Shown piece by piece: positions 48,239 to 58,899 of a stretch of 64,000 nt of DNA. The DNA is from Colwellia sp. MB3u-45 (GTDB taxonomy: Bacteria > Pseudomonadota > Gammaproteobacteria > Enterobacterales > Alteromonadaceae). The DNA lies in contig NZ_JACGVC010000033.1 in assembly GCF_014077005.1 (NCBI RefSeq), forward strand, positions 159,772-223,771, in the 5' to 3' direction. The position numbers were made by a program, and so were the translations under genes. The notes below the pieces were generated by a model that saw nothing but the letters and a program-made list of their open reading frames with translations, searched no databases and was not told where the DNA came from. Each line of letters starts with the position of its first letter. The first letter of the stretch is position 1.

Positions 48239-51200
48239 CTAACTTTGACAGTCACTTTTTAACTCTTCAGTCTTAAATAGGCGCATGACCCATATAAAGA
48301 AGAAGGGTGCGAAAAATAAAACCAATATTGTTGTAGCCGTAATACCCCCTAGTACACCAATTGATATCGCGTTTTGCGCTCCTGACCCTGGCCCTGCGGC
48401 AAATGCCAAAGGCATCACACCTAAAATAAATGTCAGTGATGTCATCAAAATAGGGCGAAGTCTTTGTTTAGCCGCCATCACAGCTGAATCATAGGGATTC
48501 ATGCCTTCTTCGAGGTTGGTTTTTGCAAATTCAATAATCAAAATTGCATTTTTGGCCGCCAAGGCAATGGTCATTAATAAGCCCACTTGAAAGTAAATAT
48601 CATTTGCTTGTCCAGACCACCATGTGGCCAAAACAGCACCAAATATACCCAGTGGAACCGTTAGGATAATGGCTAAGGGAATTGTCCAACTCTCATATAA
48701 AGCTGCTAATGCTAGAAACACCGCTATGATTGAAATCATATAAACAATCCATGCCTGACCACCCGATTGTTTTTCTTCATAGGATAAGCCGGTCCACTGC
48801 AAACCAATTCCACTTGGCAAGCTTTCAGCGAGTTTTGATATCTGGTTAAGGGCTTCACCTGAACTAATGCCTTGTGCGGCCTCACCTTTAATTTCAAGAG
48901 AAGAATTGCCGTCAAACCGCGTTAGCTTGGATGCGCCATATGTCCATTCACCTGATCCAAACGTTGAAAGAGGCACCATTGCACCCGAGGCATTGCGCAC
49001 GTACCATCGTTTTATATCAGTTGGCAGCATCCGATATTCAGCGTCCGCTTGCGCGTATACTCTCTTTATGCGGCCGTTTTCTATGAAGTCGTTGATATAA
49101 GAACCCCCAAGAGCGGTACTTAAAGTTTGATTAATTGTTGCCATTGACACACCTAATGCTAGCGCTTTGCCGGCATCGATATCAATATCATATTGTGGAC
49201 TAGGCGGCAGTCCATTGAAACGAACCCTATTTAGCAGATCGCTTTGATTTGCCTCTCCAATGAATTGCTGCATTGCCTCATTAAAGGCGACTTGTCCCAA
49301 ACCGGCCCTATCGACTAGTTGAAATTCAAAACCACTTGAGTTTCCTAGCGCTGATACTGCTGGCGGCACAATTGGAATGATCATGGCGTCTGGCACAGTT
49401 GACAATGCCTTGCCAGCTTGTTCACTGATCTGGAAGACGCTTTGATTTTCTCCGCGCTCCGCCCAAGGTTTCATTTTAATAAAACCGATACCCACATTTT
49501 GACTGTTGCCAGAAAAGCTGAAACCCGCAGCAGTGAATATTCCTTCAACCGCACCGTTTGTCTGGTCTAAATAGAAGTCCTCGACTTGCTTATTTTTCTC
49601 AACGGTTTGTTGTAGCGTTGAACTTACAGGCCCGCTAACTAGGGTGAACATGCGTCCTTGATCTTCATCAGGCAAAAATGAAGTGGGTATTTTAACGAAT
49701 AAACTAATTGCAGCCGCAATCATGGCTAAGAAAACTAATGGTAAAATAATTCGACTTGCCAATAACTTCACTAGTAAGTTTTCATGTCCTCTCTTCAACT
49801 TTTTAAAGCCCCGATTGAACAAGCCAAAAAATCCTGTTTTCTTTTCTGTCTTGCCTTGTTTTAAAACGATGGCGCACAAGGATGGGGAGAGACTGAGCGC
49901 AATAAAAAGCGAAATACCCATGGCTACGGAAATTGTCACCGCAAATTGTCGATAAATTACGCCTGTTGAACCTTCAAAGAAGGTAATCGGAATAAACACC
50001 GCCCATATTACAACCGTTGTGCCAATAAGCGCCCCTGAAATTTCTTTCATGGCTTTAATTGAAGCAGCCTTTGGCGTCATATCAGGATTATTTTCCAATT
50101 TGTTTTCAATGTTTTCGGTAACCACTATCGCATCATCAACCAACATACCAATGGCTAATACCAGCGCGAATAATGTTAGAATATTGATGGAGTAACCAAA
50201 AACATAAAGAAACGCAAACGTGCCGAGTAACACAACGGGTATTGCCACTGTTGGGATCAAAGTCGCACGTGATGTTTGTAAGAATGCGTAAAGGACTAAA
50301 ATAACCAATAAGGCAGCAATCACCAGCGTTTTGATTACTTCATAAATTGACGCTTGTACAAAAGGTGAAATATCTACTGGATAGGCGATTTCTAATTGCT
50401 CAGGAATGATGTCGCTAAATTCTTCAATTCTGTCTTTCACCGCTTGAATGGTTTGTAAAGCATTGGCATTAGGAGTCAACTCGATCGCAATTCCTGATGC
50501 AGGCCGGCGATTGTAGCGTCCAATGACACTGTAACTTTCTGCACCAATTTCAACGCGGGCAACATCACCTAAGGTTGCTTGGGAGCCATCCTGATCAACC
50601 GTTAGTAAAATTGCTTCGAATTCCGCTACGGTTTCAAGTAATGACTGCGACGTAATTGTAGCGTTGAGTTGCTGTCCTTTAACACTCGGCGCACCACCAA
50701 TTTGACCGGTAGCTAGCTGTACATTTTGCTCCTGAACGGTATTAATGACATCTTGTGTTGTAATGTTGAGATTGTACATTGATTGTGGATTGAGCCAAAT
50801 ACGCATAGCGTGCTCAGGGCCGAATGTCCTAATTTGTCCTACGCCATCAATCCGGCTGAGTGGTTCTTCTAGATTAGACGCCAAGAAGTCAGAGATTTCA
50901 TTTCGTCCATATGAATCATCCGTTGAATAAAAACTAACGATAAGGGCGTAACTGCTGCCCGCTTTTCTGACCGCAACGCCTTGTCTCTGGACGGCTTGAG
51001 GAAGCGATGATTCTGCTTGCGACACTTTATTTTGTGTTTGTACCTGCGCGATATCAGCGTCAGTTCCTGGCTCAAAAGTAAGATTGATATTTGCACGTCC
51101 TGATGAGGAACTTTGAGATTGGATATAACGTAAATTATCGATACCCGTCAGATTTTGCTCGATTACTTGTGTCACCGTATTTTCGAGTGTTTGCGCCGAT

Positions 51201-51358
51201 GCGCCTGGATAAGTAACCGATATTGATATCTTAGGTGCGGCTATATTTGGATATTGTTCAACCGGCAGTGATGTAATGGCTAGAGAGCCTAAACCCATAA
51301 TAACGATGGCAATAACCCACGCAAAAATGGGTCTGTTAATAAAAAATTTAGAGATCAT
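48239..51358 (-). CDS. RND-family multidrug efflux permease (AcrB-type, HAE1)
   Basis: The 1039-aa inner-membrane pump has 12 membrane helices and two large periplasmic loops. It starts MISKFFINRPIFAWVIAI. The proton-relay Asp pair is in LAIGMLVDDAIVVTENIEN (helix 4), with the matching Lys in LLMTIALAAKNAILIIEFAK (helix 10). Drugs are expelled in exchange for protons through a TolC-type exit, which is not encoded here. The periplasmic adaptor gene overlaps its start by one base (TAATG). No local TetR-type regulator is seen. Substrates unknown. Confidence 0.94.
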   Translation of the reverse strand: MISKFFINRPIFAWVIAIVIMGLGSLAITSLPVEQYPNIAAPKISISVTYPGASAQTLENTVTQVIEQNLTGIDNLRYIQSQSSSSGRANINLTFEPGTDADIAQVQTQNKVSQAESSLPQAVQRQGVAVRKAGSSYALIVSFYSTDDSYGRNEISDFLASNLEEPLSRIDGVGQIRTFGPEHAMRIWLNPQSMYNLNITTQDVINTVQEQNVQLATGQIGGAPSVKGQQLNATITSQSLLETVAEFEAILLTVDQDGSQATLGDVARVEIGAESYSVIGRYNRRPASGIAIELTPNANALQTIQAVKDRIEEFSDIIPEQLEIAYPVDISPFVQASIYEVIKTLVIAALLVILVLYAFLQTSRATLIPTVAIPVVLLGTFAFLYVFGYSINILTLFALVLAIGMLVDDAIVVTENIENKLENNPDMTPKAASIKAMKEISGALIGTTVVIWAVFIPITFFEGSTGVIYRQFAVTISVAMGISLFIALSLSPSLCAIVLKQGKTEKKTGFFGLFNRGFKKLKRGHENLLVKLLASRIILPLVFLAMIAAAISLFVKIPTSFLPDEDQGRMFTLVSGPVSSTLQQTVEKNKQVEDFYLDQTNGAVEGIFTAAGFSFSGNSQNVGIGFIKMKPWAERGENQSVFQISEQAGKALSTVPDAMIIPIVPPAVSALGNSSGFEFQLVDRAGLGQVAFNEAMQQFIGEANQSDLLNRVRFNGLPPSPQYDIDIDAGKALALGVSMATINQTLSTALGGSYINDFIENGRIKRVYAQADAEYRMLPTDIKRWYVRNASGAMVPLSTFGSGEWTYGASKLTRFDGNSSLEIKGEAAQGISSGEALNQISKLAESLPSGIGLQWTGLSYEEKQSGGQAWIVYMISIIAVFLALAALYESWTIPLAIILTVPLGIFGAVLATWWSGQANDIYFQVGLLMTIALAAKNAILIIEFAKTNLEEGMNPYDSAVMAAKQRLRPILMTSLTFILGVMPLAFAAGPGSGAQNAISIGVLGGITATTILVLFFAPFFFIWVMRLFKTEELKSDCQS

Positions 51359-52608
51359 TAATTCGAGCTCGTTTTGTTATTTTCAGCATTAGCGGTAGCA
51401 TGGTCATCAGATTTCGTTGCTCCAGAGGACGTATTAGTTGAATCCTTCGATTTGATGTTTTTAGGCGCGACTTTGGCGCCCGGCTGCAACATCATTGCCC
51501 CCACTACAATAACGGTATCACCCGTTTTAAGACCGTTTTTGATTACCCAATTATTTTTGTAAGTGCCGCTGGTGACCACTGCACGCTTGTTTGCTATATT
51601 ATTAGCATCGACAACCCAAACCACCTTTGAGCCATCGGCCTCTATACTGACGGCTTTTTGCGGCACTATGATTGTTTCTTGAATTCCTATTTCCTTAATG
51701 GTTCCACGCACGAACATGCCAGGTAACAAAGCCCCATTTGGGTTTGGAAAGACAGACCTCAACCGAATCGTACCTGTGTTTTCATCTACGGCTAAATCAG
51801 TAGCATACATGCTACCCTTGTGGGGATAGATAAAATCGTTATTGCCAAATAAAAGCGTTACCTCAAATTTTGCGTCCTCGCCTTTGGTCATGCGACTGGT
51901 CATCAAACTTTGCTGCAAAGTCTTCGCATCGGCGGCCGACTGAGACAAGTCGACGTAAACTGGGTCAAGTTGTCTGATTGTTGCTAAAGCTGTTTGTTGT
52001 TGCGCAGTAACGAGGGCACCTTCTGTCACCGTCGATGGGCTAATATAGCCTGAAATGGGGGCATGTACTTTTGTGTAATCAAGGTTGATTTTTGCTTTTT
52101 TTACCTCAGCCAGCGAGAGGGCAACAGCGGCGTTGGCTTTTGCCACACTTGCCTTTGCGCTATCAAACGTTTGCTCGCTTACTGTGTTGGTTTTTATCAG
52201 GCTTTGATAGCGGCTTTGGAATGCAAGGGCAAGCTCAAGTTCAGCTTTGCTATTTTGCAAACTCGCCTTTGCACTTTGATAATCGGCCTGATATCTTGCT
52301 GGATCAATCTGGTAGAGTTGCTGACCTTCTTCAATAAGGCTACCTTCTTCAAAAAATCGTGATTGAATGATACCGCTCACTTGAGGACGAATATCAGCCG
52401 TCATAAATGCTTTCACGCGGCCAGGCAACTCATGATTTAAAGCGATTGCTTGCTCTTTTATTGTTACCACGCCTACTTGGTGTGCAGGGCGCTCTTTTGT
52501 TTGCAATTCATTATCTTGAGAAGCCTCTGATGTGCTTTTATCAGCGTTATCTCCACAGCCGGCAGTTATAAGTAAGCCAAGCGCTGCGATGAAAAAGAAA
52601 TACTTCAT
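51358..52608 (-). CDS. RND efflux periplasmic adaptor lipoprotein (AcrA type)
   Basis: The 416-aa adaptor has a lipoprotein signal, MKYFFFIAALGLLITAGC, with lipobox L-I-T-A-G-C. A biotinyl-lipoyl and alpha-hairpin region follows (RPQVSGIIQSRFFEEGSLIEEG in pieces: RPQVSGIIQ, RFFEEGSLI), then the beta barrel (GALLPGMFVRGTI) and a Ser/Asn-rich tail. I chose the ATG at 52608 because AGGAGG lies 5 bases upstream and the lipobox then fits; the longer frame to 52692 adds MGSYLKFISTRF without signal features. It bridges the pump to an outer-membrane channel. Confidence 0.93.
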   Translation of the reverse strand: MKYFFFIAALGLLITAGCGDNADKSTSEASQDNELQTKERPAHQVGVVTIKEQAIALNHELPGRVKAFMTADIRPQVSGIIQSRFFEEGSLIEEGQQLYQIDPARYQADYQSAKASLQNSKAELELALAFQSRYQSLIKTNTVSEQTFDSAKASVAKANAAVALSLAEVKKAKINLDYTKVHAPISGYISPSTVTEGALVTAQQQTALATIRQLDPVYVDLSQSAADAKTLQQSLMTSRMTKGEDAKFEVTLLFGNNDFIYPHKGSMYATDLAVDENTGTIRLRSVFPNPNGALLPGMFVRGTIKEIGIQETIIVPQKAVSIEADGSKVVWVVDANNIANKRAVVTSGTYKNNWVIKNGLKTGDTVIVVGAMMLQPGAKVAPKNIKSKDSTNTSSGATKSDDHATANAENNKTSSN

Positions 52609-53469
52609 CTTCCTCCTTAAGTTTTTATTAATTACGAATTTTTTAAGTCTTAGCAGAAATCGAGTCGAGATAAATTTTAGATAAGACCCCACACCATCTC
52701 ATGTTTAAAGACTCAATGATACCGGTGCAAGTGACCTGGACTCATGCTACTTGTAAGGATGTATTAATTTTTGAAGCTGAAAGGTCTTGCAACCCTGGAT
52801 TTATCGTACCTATTATCTTACCTATAATTATCTTACCTATAATTTTGTAAAATCGCTTAAAGTTTGAAACTGAGAAAGTCAAAGCTTATGGACTATAAAT
52901 GAGACAAATTAATCTTTGGAACTTAGTCGTCTTATCCCACTTTCGTGGACAGACAATAATCGTTGTACGGATACATCAGGAGATGTTTTATGACAAAAGG
53001 TAAACGTTATCAAAGATACTCTGTTGAGCTTAATCGTATGGCGTTACTCAAAGCTTAGGAAGATGGTGTTACTGCTGAAGCGTTTGTGAAGAACTAGGGC
53101 TCAGTTTGTCTATAGGTAGAATAAAACGTCATTTTTCATAACATGAAAATATATGATTCCTCATTTTTTTATATTTACCTCTCTTTGATATCATTGAGTG
53201 AGAGAAATCGGTTATTTTCGTCTATTAATCAACGGATTTCACATAATTCAGAATTTAAAAAGAACAATAGATAAAGTGGTAAAAGTTATTTTAATATTAA
53301 TTGCTTTCAAGATTTTAGTTTTTTAAGCGTTCCATTTATTAATTAGCGGAATACAAAATAACACTGTTTTATGTGCTGTGTTAGTTAGAATAGGTTGGGC
53401 CTCAATCAGTATGGGTCATGGCACTATTACTTAGACAACGTGACGCAACAAAAAGAAGTAAAAGTTTAA
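52609..53469. other. Intergenic region with IS remnant
   Basis: About 860 bases between the efflux pair (minus) and the UvrA-like gene (plus). The only identifiable item is the decayed transposase start at 52930-53130; the rest is AT-rich without genes. Confidence 0.6.
52930..53130 (+). mobile_element. Remnant of an IS3-like transposase gene (orfA) and left end
   Basis: Starting at ATG 52990 the frame reads MTKGKRYQRYSVELNRMALLKA, a stop, then EDGVTAEAFVKN and another stop, which resembles the start of IS3-family OrfA proteins (HTH). Upstream, CCCACTTTCGTGGACAGACA (near 52937-52956) resembles an IS terminal repeat. Three or more stops make it non-functional, and orfB is absent. The match is from memory, so the family is tentative. 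Confidence 0.6.
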
Positions 53470-56019
53470 ATGAGTAAAGCTAAAGGAGGATCAACTATCG
53501 CCCCAAAGAAAGTAAATAGCGTCCCTTGTGATGCTGAACACTGTGTTCAAGTGCGCGGAGCTCGCGTTCACAACCTGAAAAATATCAATATAGACTTACC
53601 CCGCAACGCACTCGTTGTATTTACGGGCATCTCTGGTTCTGGAAAGTCATCGCTTGCTTTCGGGACTCTGTTTGCAGAATCACAGCGCCGCTATCTTGAT
53701 TCAGTCTCTCCTTTTGCTCGCCGATTAATCGATCAAGTAGATGAACCAGACGTCGACTCAATCGACGGTCTGCCACCAGCGGTCGCACTGCAGCAGCAAA
53801 GAGGCACACCCTCTGTTCGCTCTTCTGTAGGGAGTGTGACAACAATTTCCAATGCATTACGCATGCTTTATTCTCGTGCTGGGCAGTATCCGCAAGGGCA
53901 AAAAATTCTGTATGCAGATTCTTTTTCTGCAAACACACCAGAAGGTGCTTGCCCCAAATGTCATGGCATTGGGCGAGTTTTTGAAGTCACAGAAAAGATG
54001 CTTGTTCCTGATGATACTAAGACGATTAGAGAGGGTGCCATTGCAGCATGGCCACCTGCGTGGCAAGGTAAGAACCTTAGCCGCATACTGGTTTCTCTTG
54101 GACACGACATTGATAAACCGTGGAAGATGCTACCGAAGAAGACGCGTGACTGGATCCTGTTTACTGAAGAAACACCAACCGTGCCGGTTTACCCCGAATA
54201 TGATTTTGCGCAAACGTTAGAGGCGATTGATAAGGGTGAAAAGCCTCATTATATGGGCACGTTTGCGAGCGCTAAACACTTTATTATGCACTCCTTTGCG
54301 ACCACCCAAAGTCTAAGAACTAAAAAACGTGTTTCCCAATTCATGTATATTTCTGAATGCCCAGACTGCAAGGGAAAGAAATTAAAACGAGAGTCTTTAA
54401 GGGTTAAATTTGCTGGACTTGATATTGGTGAACTGTCGCGCTTAACTTTAAATGAGCTAGCTAAACGCTTGCGCTATGCTGCCAATAAAGCCTCAAAAAA
54501 AAGTGACCCGCATCAAGAAAAAAATATTGTTGTTCAGCGAATTACCCGAGATATTTTGGTTCGCGTTGAAGCGCTCACAACGCTTGGTTTGGGCTATCTG
54601 TCTTTGGAGCGCAGCACACCAACCTTGTCAGGGGGAGAACTACAGCGCTTGCGCTTGGCAACACAGATCCGTTCACAGCTGTTTGGCGTCGTTTATGTAT
54701 TAGATGAACCTTCGGCAGGTCTGCACCCAGCCGATACTCAATCCTTGTTAGGGGCATTGGATGAACTGATTCGAGCTGGCAACTCCTTATTCGTGGTTGA
54801 GCACGATGTCAGCGTTATTCAACATGCTGACTGGATTGTAGACATTGGCCCGAACGCGGGCAACCACGGTGGCGAAGTGATTTACAACGGACCGTTAGAA
54901 GGTTTGCGTGCAGTGACAGGATCACATACCAGTCGCCATCTTTTCTCACCCCTTGCTAGCGCAAAACAGTTGCCAAGAAAGCCTACAGCATGGTTGAAGT
55001 TAGAAGGGGTTGAACGAAACAATCTTCAGGGGCTAAATATTGAGTTCCCTCTCGGTGTTATGTCAACTGTTACTGGCATTTCAGGTTCGGGTAAATCTAG
55101 TCTAGTGAGTCAGGCACTTGTCGAACTGGTTTACGATGCGCTGGGTCAAAAAAAGACCGTTGAGGTGCCCAGTGGCGAGACGGCCTTACTTGAACGAGAG
55201 TTAGAAACATCAACCAGCGGACAGATCGTTGCGGGCATGGAACTGGTGCGACGATTAGTCAGCGTTGATCAGAAGCCAATTGGTCGCACTCCGCGCTCAA
55301 ACCTTGCAACCTACACCGGCCTGTTTGATCATGTGCGGAAGTTATTTGCCTCGACTCGAAAATCGAAAGCACGCGGTTATGACGCTGGTCGTTTTTCTTT
55401 CAACGTTGCTAAGGGACGCTGCTCGAATTGTGAAGGCGTGGGATTTGTTAGTGTGGAATTGTTATTTCTCCCTAGTGTCTACTCCCCTTGTTCAGTGTGT
55501 CGAGGCCAGCGTTATAACGACAAGACACTTGAGGTAACATATCGCGACAAAAACATCGCCGAAGTCCTTGCTTTGACGGTAGAGACTGCGCGCGAATTCT
55601 TTGAAAATGAACCTTCAGTAGTGCGGGCACTAGATGCGTTGCTGCAGGTTGGACTAGGCTACCTCAGACTTGGTCAGCCTGCCACAGAACTGTCGGGAGG
55701 TGAAGCTCAGCGGGTTAAACTTGCAACAGAATTGCAGCGGTCACAGCGCGGCGATACGCTTTATGTGCTTGATGAACCAACTACGGGCCTGCATCAAGAA
55801 GATGTGTCGATGTTAATGCTGCAATTAAATGGATTGGTTGACTCAGGTAACACCGTTATTATGGTTGAGCACGATATGCAGGTTGCTAGCAGCAGCGATT
55901 GGGTTATCGACATTGGACCTGGCGCTGGTGATGAAGGTGGATTAGTTGTCGCACAAGGACCACCAGCACAAGTAGCAAAATCGAAGACCAGTCTGACGGC
56001 GCCATTTATGTTGTCGTAG
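53470..56019 (+). CDS. UvrA-like ABC ATPase lacking the UvrB-binding domain (class II UvrA)
   Basis: The 849-aa protein has two ABC modules: first Walker [15 protein letters not shown] (residues 54-67) and second [14 protein letters not shown] (near 535). ABC signatures [12 protein letters not shown] and [12 protein letters not shown], and both Walker B motifs [10 protein letters not shown] and [10 protein letters not shown], are intact. Zinc-finger cysteines are seen in [24 protein letters not shown] and CSVCRGQR. E. coli UvrA is 940 aa; here the segment of about 120 residues that binds UvrB is absent, as [10 protein letters not shown] runs straight on to EGACPKC. Such class II proteins are linked to DNA-damage tolerance or to self-resistance against DNA-binding drugs. 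Role here is unknown. Confidence 0.9.
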   Translation: MSKAKGGSTIAPKKVNSVPCDAEHCVQVRGARVHNLKNINIDLPRNALVVFTGISGSGKSSLAFGTLFAESQRRYLDSVSPFARRLIDQVDEPDVDSIDGLPPAVALQQQRGTPSVRSSVGSVTTISNALRMLYSRAGQYPQGQKILYADSFSANTPEGACPKCHGIGRVFEVTEKMLVPDDTKTIREGAIAAWPPAWQGKNLSRILVSLGHDIDKPWKMLPKKTRDWILFTEETPTVPVYPEYDFAQTLEAIDKGEKPHYMGTFASAKHFIMHSFATTQSLRTKKRVSQFMYISECPDCKGKKLKRESLRVKFAGLDIGELSRLTLNELAKRLRYAANKASKKSDPHQEKNIVVQRITRDILVRVEALTTLGLGYLSLERSTPTLSGGELQRLRLATQIRSQLFGVVYVLDEPSAGLHPADTQSLLGALDELIRAGNSLFVVEHDVSVIQHADWIVDIGPNAGNHGGEVIYNGPLEGLRAVTGSHTSRHLFSPLASAKQLPRKPTAWLKLEGVERNNLQGLNIEFPLGVMSTVTGISGSGKSSLVSQALVELVYDALGQKKTVEVPSGETALLERELETSTSGQIVAGMELVRRLVSVDQKPIGRTPRSNLATYTGLFDHVRKLFASTRKSKARGYDAGRFSFNVAKGRCSNCEGVGFVSVELLFLPSVYSPCSVCRGQRYNDKTLEVTYRDKNIAEVLALTVETAREFFENEPSVVRALDALLQVGLGYLRLGQPATELSGGEAQRVKLATELQRSQRGDTLYVLDEPTTGLHQEDVSMLMLQLNGLVDSGNTVIMVEHDMQVASSSDWVIDIGPGAGDEGGLVVAQGPPAQVAKSKTSLTAPFMLS

Positions 56020-56266
56020 AGTCAGGAGAATGTGCGAGCATATTAATGTATGAAACTGGCTATTAATGTTTGCAACAAGACATTAAAGTTTGAAACTCAC
56101 ACTAACATTATAAAAGCGCTTTCAAGTGATTTTTGCTTTATTTTTAATATAACTTTACTTGTCTGTCGCTGTTTTAAAATGTCATAAAAACTATGCACTC
56201 GGCGCGGCAAAAAAAACCAGCTCTGCTTACAGTGCTGGTTTTAGTTATTAATTACTCATTAAATAA

Positions 56267-57316
56267 TTATGCGCTTAACGACGCCATATCAATAACAAAA
56301 CGATAGCGAACATCAGAGCGTTCCATTCGCTCGTAGGCGGTATTAATTTCGTCAATATTGATCATTTCACACTCTGGCAATACGTTGTTTTCACCACAAA
56401 AATCAAGCATTTGCTGAGTTTCTTTAATGCCACCAATTAATGAGCCTGCAATACGACGACGACCCATTAATAATGGTACCGTGTTAACTTCGTCAACTGG
56501 ACCTATTTGTCCAACAATAACAAGTGTCCCGTCTATATCGAGTAGGGGTGTATAAATTGATAAATCATGTTTTACAGGGACGGTATCAATGATGATATCA
56601 AATGCAGACTTCGAACCTTCCATTTCATCATCGTTTGTTGATACTAAGTAATGTTGTGCGCCTAAGTTTATCGCATCATCTTTTTTAGACTCACTACGGC
56701 CAATGACGGTGACGGTTGCTCCCATAGCGACAGCGTTTTTAACTGCCATATGGCCAAGTCCGCCTAAGCCAACGACTGCAACACGGCTACCTTCTTTAAC
56801 GTCCCATTTGTGTAGTGGAGAATACGTAGTAATGCCAGCACATAAGAGTGGTGCAACGCGTGATAGCTCTAAACTTTCAGGAACGGAGAGTACAAACTCT
56901 TCACGCACAACAACATGTTTTGAATAACCGCCTTGGGTCATTTCTCCACTTATTCTGTCTTTACCCGAGTAAGTTCCAACCATACCCTCGCGACACAGTT
57001 GTTCTTCGTGGTTATCGCATTGGTCACAGCTTTTACATGAGTCGACCATACAACCAACAGCGACTGTATCGCCTTGCTTGTATTTTGTAACGCCGCTACC
57101 TATCGACATTACTTTACCTACAATTTCGTGTCCAGGTACTAGAGGGTATTCGCTGCCGCCCCAATCGTTTCGTACGGCGTGTAAATCTGTATGGCACACA
57201 CCACAGTAAAGAATTTCAATTTCTACATCATTATCGCGTAAATCGCGGCGCTCGAAAGAAAACTCAGTGAGTTGAGAGCCTTGGCTCTTTGCTGCATATC
57301 CTGTTGTTTTCATCAT
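56267..57316 (-). CDS. Zinc-dependent alcohol/aldehyde dehydrogenase (YahK/cinnamyl-alcohol type)
   Basis: The 349-aa medium-chain dehydrogenase has the catalytic zinc ligands in YCGVCHTDLH (Cys and His) and GHEIVGKV, the structural zinc loop with four cysteines in VDSCKSCDQCDNHEEQLC (pieces: CKSCDQC, EEQLC), and the NADP fold VVGLGGLGHMAVKNA. Length and order match E. coli YahK (349 aa), an NADPH-dependent broad-range aldehyde reductase. Likely role: reduction of aldehydes; physiological substrate unknown. The start could be one residue later (MKTTGYA). Confidence 0.92.
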   Translation of the reverse strand: MMKTTGYAAKSQGSQLTEFSFERRDLRDNDVEIEILYCGVCHTDLHAVRNDWGGSEYPLVPGHEIVGKVMSIGSGVTKYKQGDTVAVGCMVDSCKSCDQCDNHEEQLCREGMVGTYSGKDRISGEMTQGGYSKHVVVREEFVLSVPESLELSRVAPLLCAGITTYSPLHKWDVKEGSRVAVVGLGGLGHMAVKNAVAMGATVTVIGRSESKKDDAINLGAQHYLVSTNDDEMEGSKSAFDIIIDTVPVKHDLSIYTPLLDIDGTLVIVGQIGPVDEVNTVPLLMGRRRIAGSLIGGIKETQQMLDFCGENNVLPECEMINIDEINTAYERMERSDVRYRFVIDMASLSA

Positions 57317-57851
57317 AACTCCATAGTCTTTTAAAAATTTAAGACCATGGAGTATGGTACATGAGTTCTGAATGTAAACCCCCCCCTTGTATCAGGATAG
57401 TGGTTGCCTCAATTAATTTATAAATACACAGGGTGCGGTAAGTTAACGTTCGTGAATTATCAAAGGTATTCAAGCAAGCTTAAAGAAACAATATTAAACA
57501 AACTCAGTCAAAGGGGTTTGTCGGTCACAATGGACTTCCAGTTAGACGCTTTTTCTTGTTGAGTGTATAGTTTGATTGGGTTTGTAATTACACATCTACC
57601 TATTGTTGTAGCTTACTTTTAGACTTTAACGCCCTTAATCAATGTTAAGTTAATATTTATTATTTATTTAATTCAAGGTTTAATGGTTTTTTATTGAATT
57701 GTGATAGCATTTGTATGTTAATAAATTAACCTTTAACTAATGTTAGAAGTTTTCTGTTTTAGATTGCATTTGTCTGAGCCAAAAAAGGTGTTCGGGGAGT
57801 TATCTTCACGAACAACAAAGTGTAAGGTCAACAATAAAAGGGCGAATTGAT
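57317..57851. promoter_or_regulatory. Divergent intergenic region, ADH/patatin
   Basis: About 535 AT-rich bases between divergent genes; it should contain both promoters. I see no ORF, repeat or clear operator. Confidence 0.5.
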
Positions 57852-58751
57852 TTGAGCGTAAACATAGCGCTGATTGCTGAAGGTGGTGGTCAACGAGGAA
57901 TATTCACTGCAGGTGTGTTAGATGCTTGGTTAGAGAATGATTTTGATCCTTTCGATTTATTTATAGGGACGTCATCGGGCTCGCAAAATATCACGAGCTT
58001 TTTATCTCGTCAAAAAGGCTATGCCAAACAATTAATCCGTGGTTTATCACGTCAAAAGCGTTTTTATAAGCTAGGCCGTGGATTAGTTGGGGGCAATGTT
58101 GTGGATTTGGATTGGTACTTTGATAACACCATTCAAGGTAGGTTTGCCTTAGACTTTGCGGCGGCAAAGAAATCATTGGGAAAACGAGAATTATTGATCA
58201 CCGCAACAAATTCACGTGATAGGCAAGGTTATTTTTTGCGCCCAAACGGCAATAGTACTCATTGGCGAAAATTGCTTAAAGCCTCGAGTGCATTACCTTT
58301 TTTATATAAAGAAGGAGTTAAACTTACGCCTAGGTTAACTGCTCGTTCGTTTAATAAGGCACAAGCACCTCAAGCTGATTATTACCTTGACGGTGGCCTG
58401 GCAGAGCCGTTACCCGTGCGTGAAGCCTATCGCCGCGGTGCTCGAAAAATAGTTATTATTCGCACTGTTAATGCTGATCTTCATGCTCAGTCGGTTTGGA
58501 TAAACAAACTAAAGTCATGGATTTACTCGTCTGGACATTGCCCAAAAACCATTGATTATTTGGTTCAGCATGAGCAAGCTTATCGCCAAGAGCTCGCCTT
58601 TATCGCTGACCCTCCTGACGATGTTGAGCTTATTCAAATTTTTGCTAAAGACCATCTTCGAAGTAAAAGCTTAGGCAGTTCGGATATGGATTTACAGCAT
58701 GATTATCGTGCCGGTATCGATGCGGGTAATGCTTTTTTGCAGACATCATAA
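57852..58751 (+). CDS. Patatin-like phospholipase (YjjU-type)
   Basis: The 299-aa protein has the patatin hallmarks: oxyanion loop EGGGQRGIFTAGVLDAWL at the start, the nucleophile serine in GTSSGS (residue about 42), and the catalytic Asp in YLDGGLAEPLPV. Together they form a Ser-Asp dyad lipid acyl hydrolase. No signal peptide is seen, so it acts in the cytoplasm or at the inner membrane face. The start is TTG (57852), with AAAGGG about 10 bases upstream. It resembles YjjU-like proteins more than secreted ExoU-type toxins. Substrate unknown. Confidence 0.9.
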   Translation: MSVNIALIAEGGGQRGIFTAGVLDAWLENDFDPFDLFIGTSSGSQNITSFLSRQKGYAKQLIRGLSRQKRFYKLGRGLVGGNVVDLDWYFDNTIQGRFALDFAAAKKSLGKRELLITATNSRDRQGYFLRPNGNSTHWRKLLKASSALPFLYKEGVKLTPRLTARSFNKAQAPQADYYLDGGLAEPLPVREAYRRGARKIVIIRTVNADLHAQSVWINKLKSWIYSSGHCPKTIDYLVQHEQAYRQELAFIADPPDDVELIQIFAKDHLRSKSLGSSDMDLQHDYRAGIDAGNAFLQTS

Positions 58752-58899
58752 ATGTTTCACTCGTGATATCCAAGACGGTTTCTGTTGTTTGACAAAGGGT
58801 TTGCACATTTGATAGTGTGGATGAGTCAGGGAGGGGCACTTTATGCCATTTTTGGCTAGCTATACCTCTCCGGTTATGTTGAAGCATATAGGAGAAATA

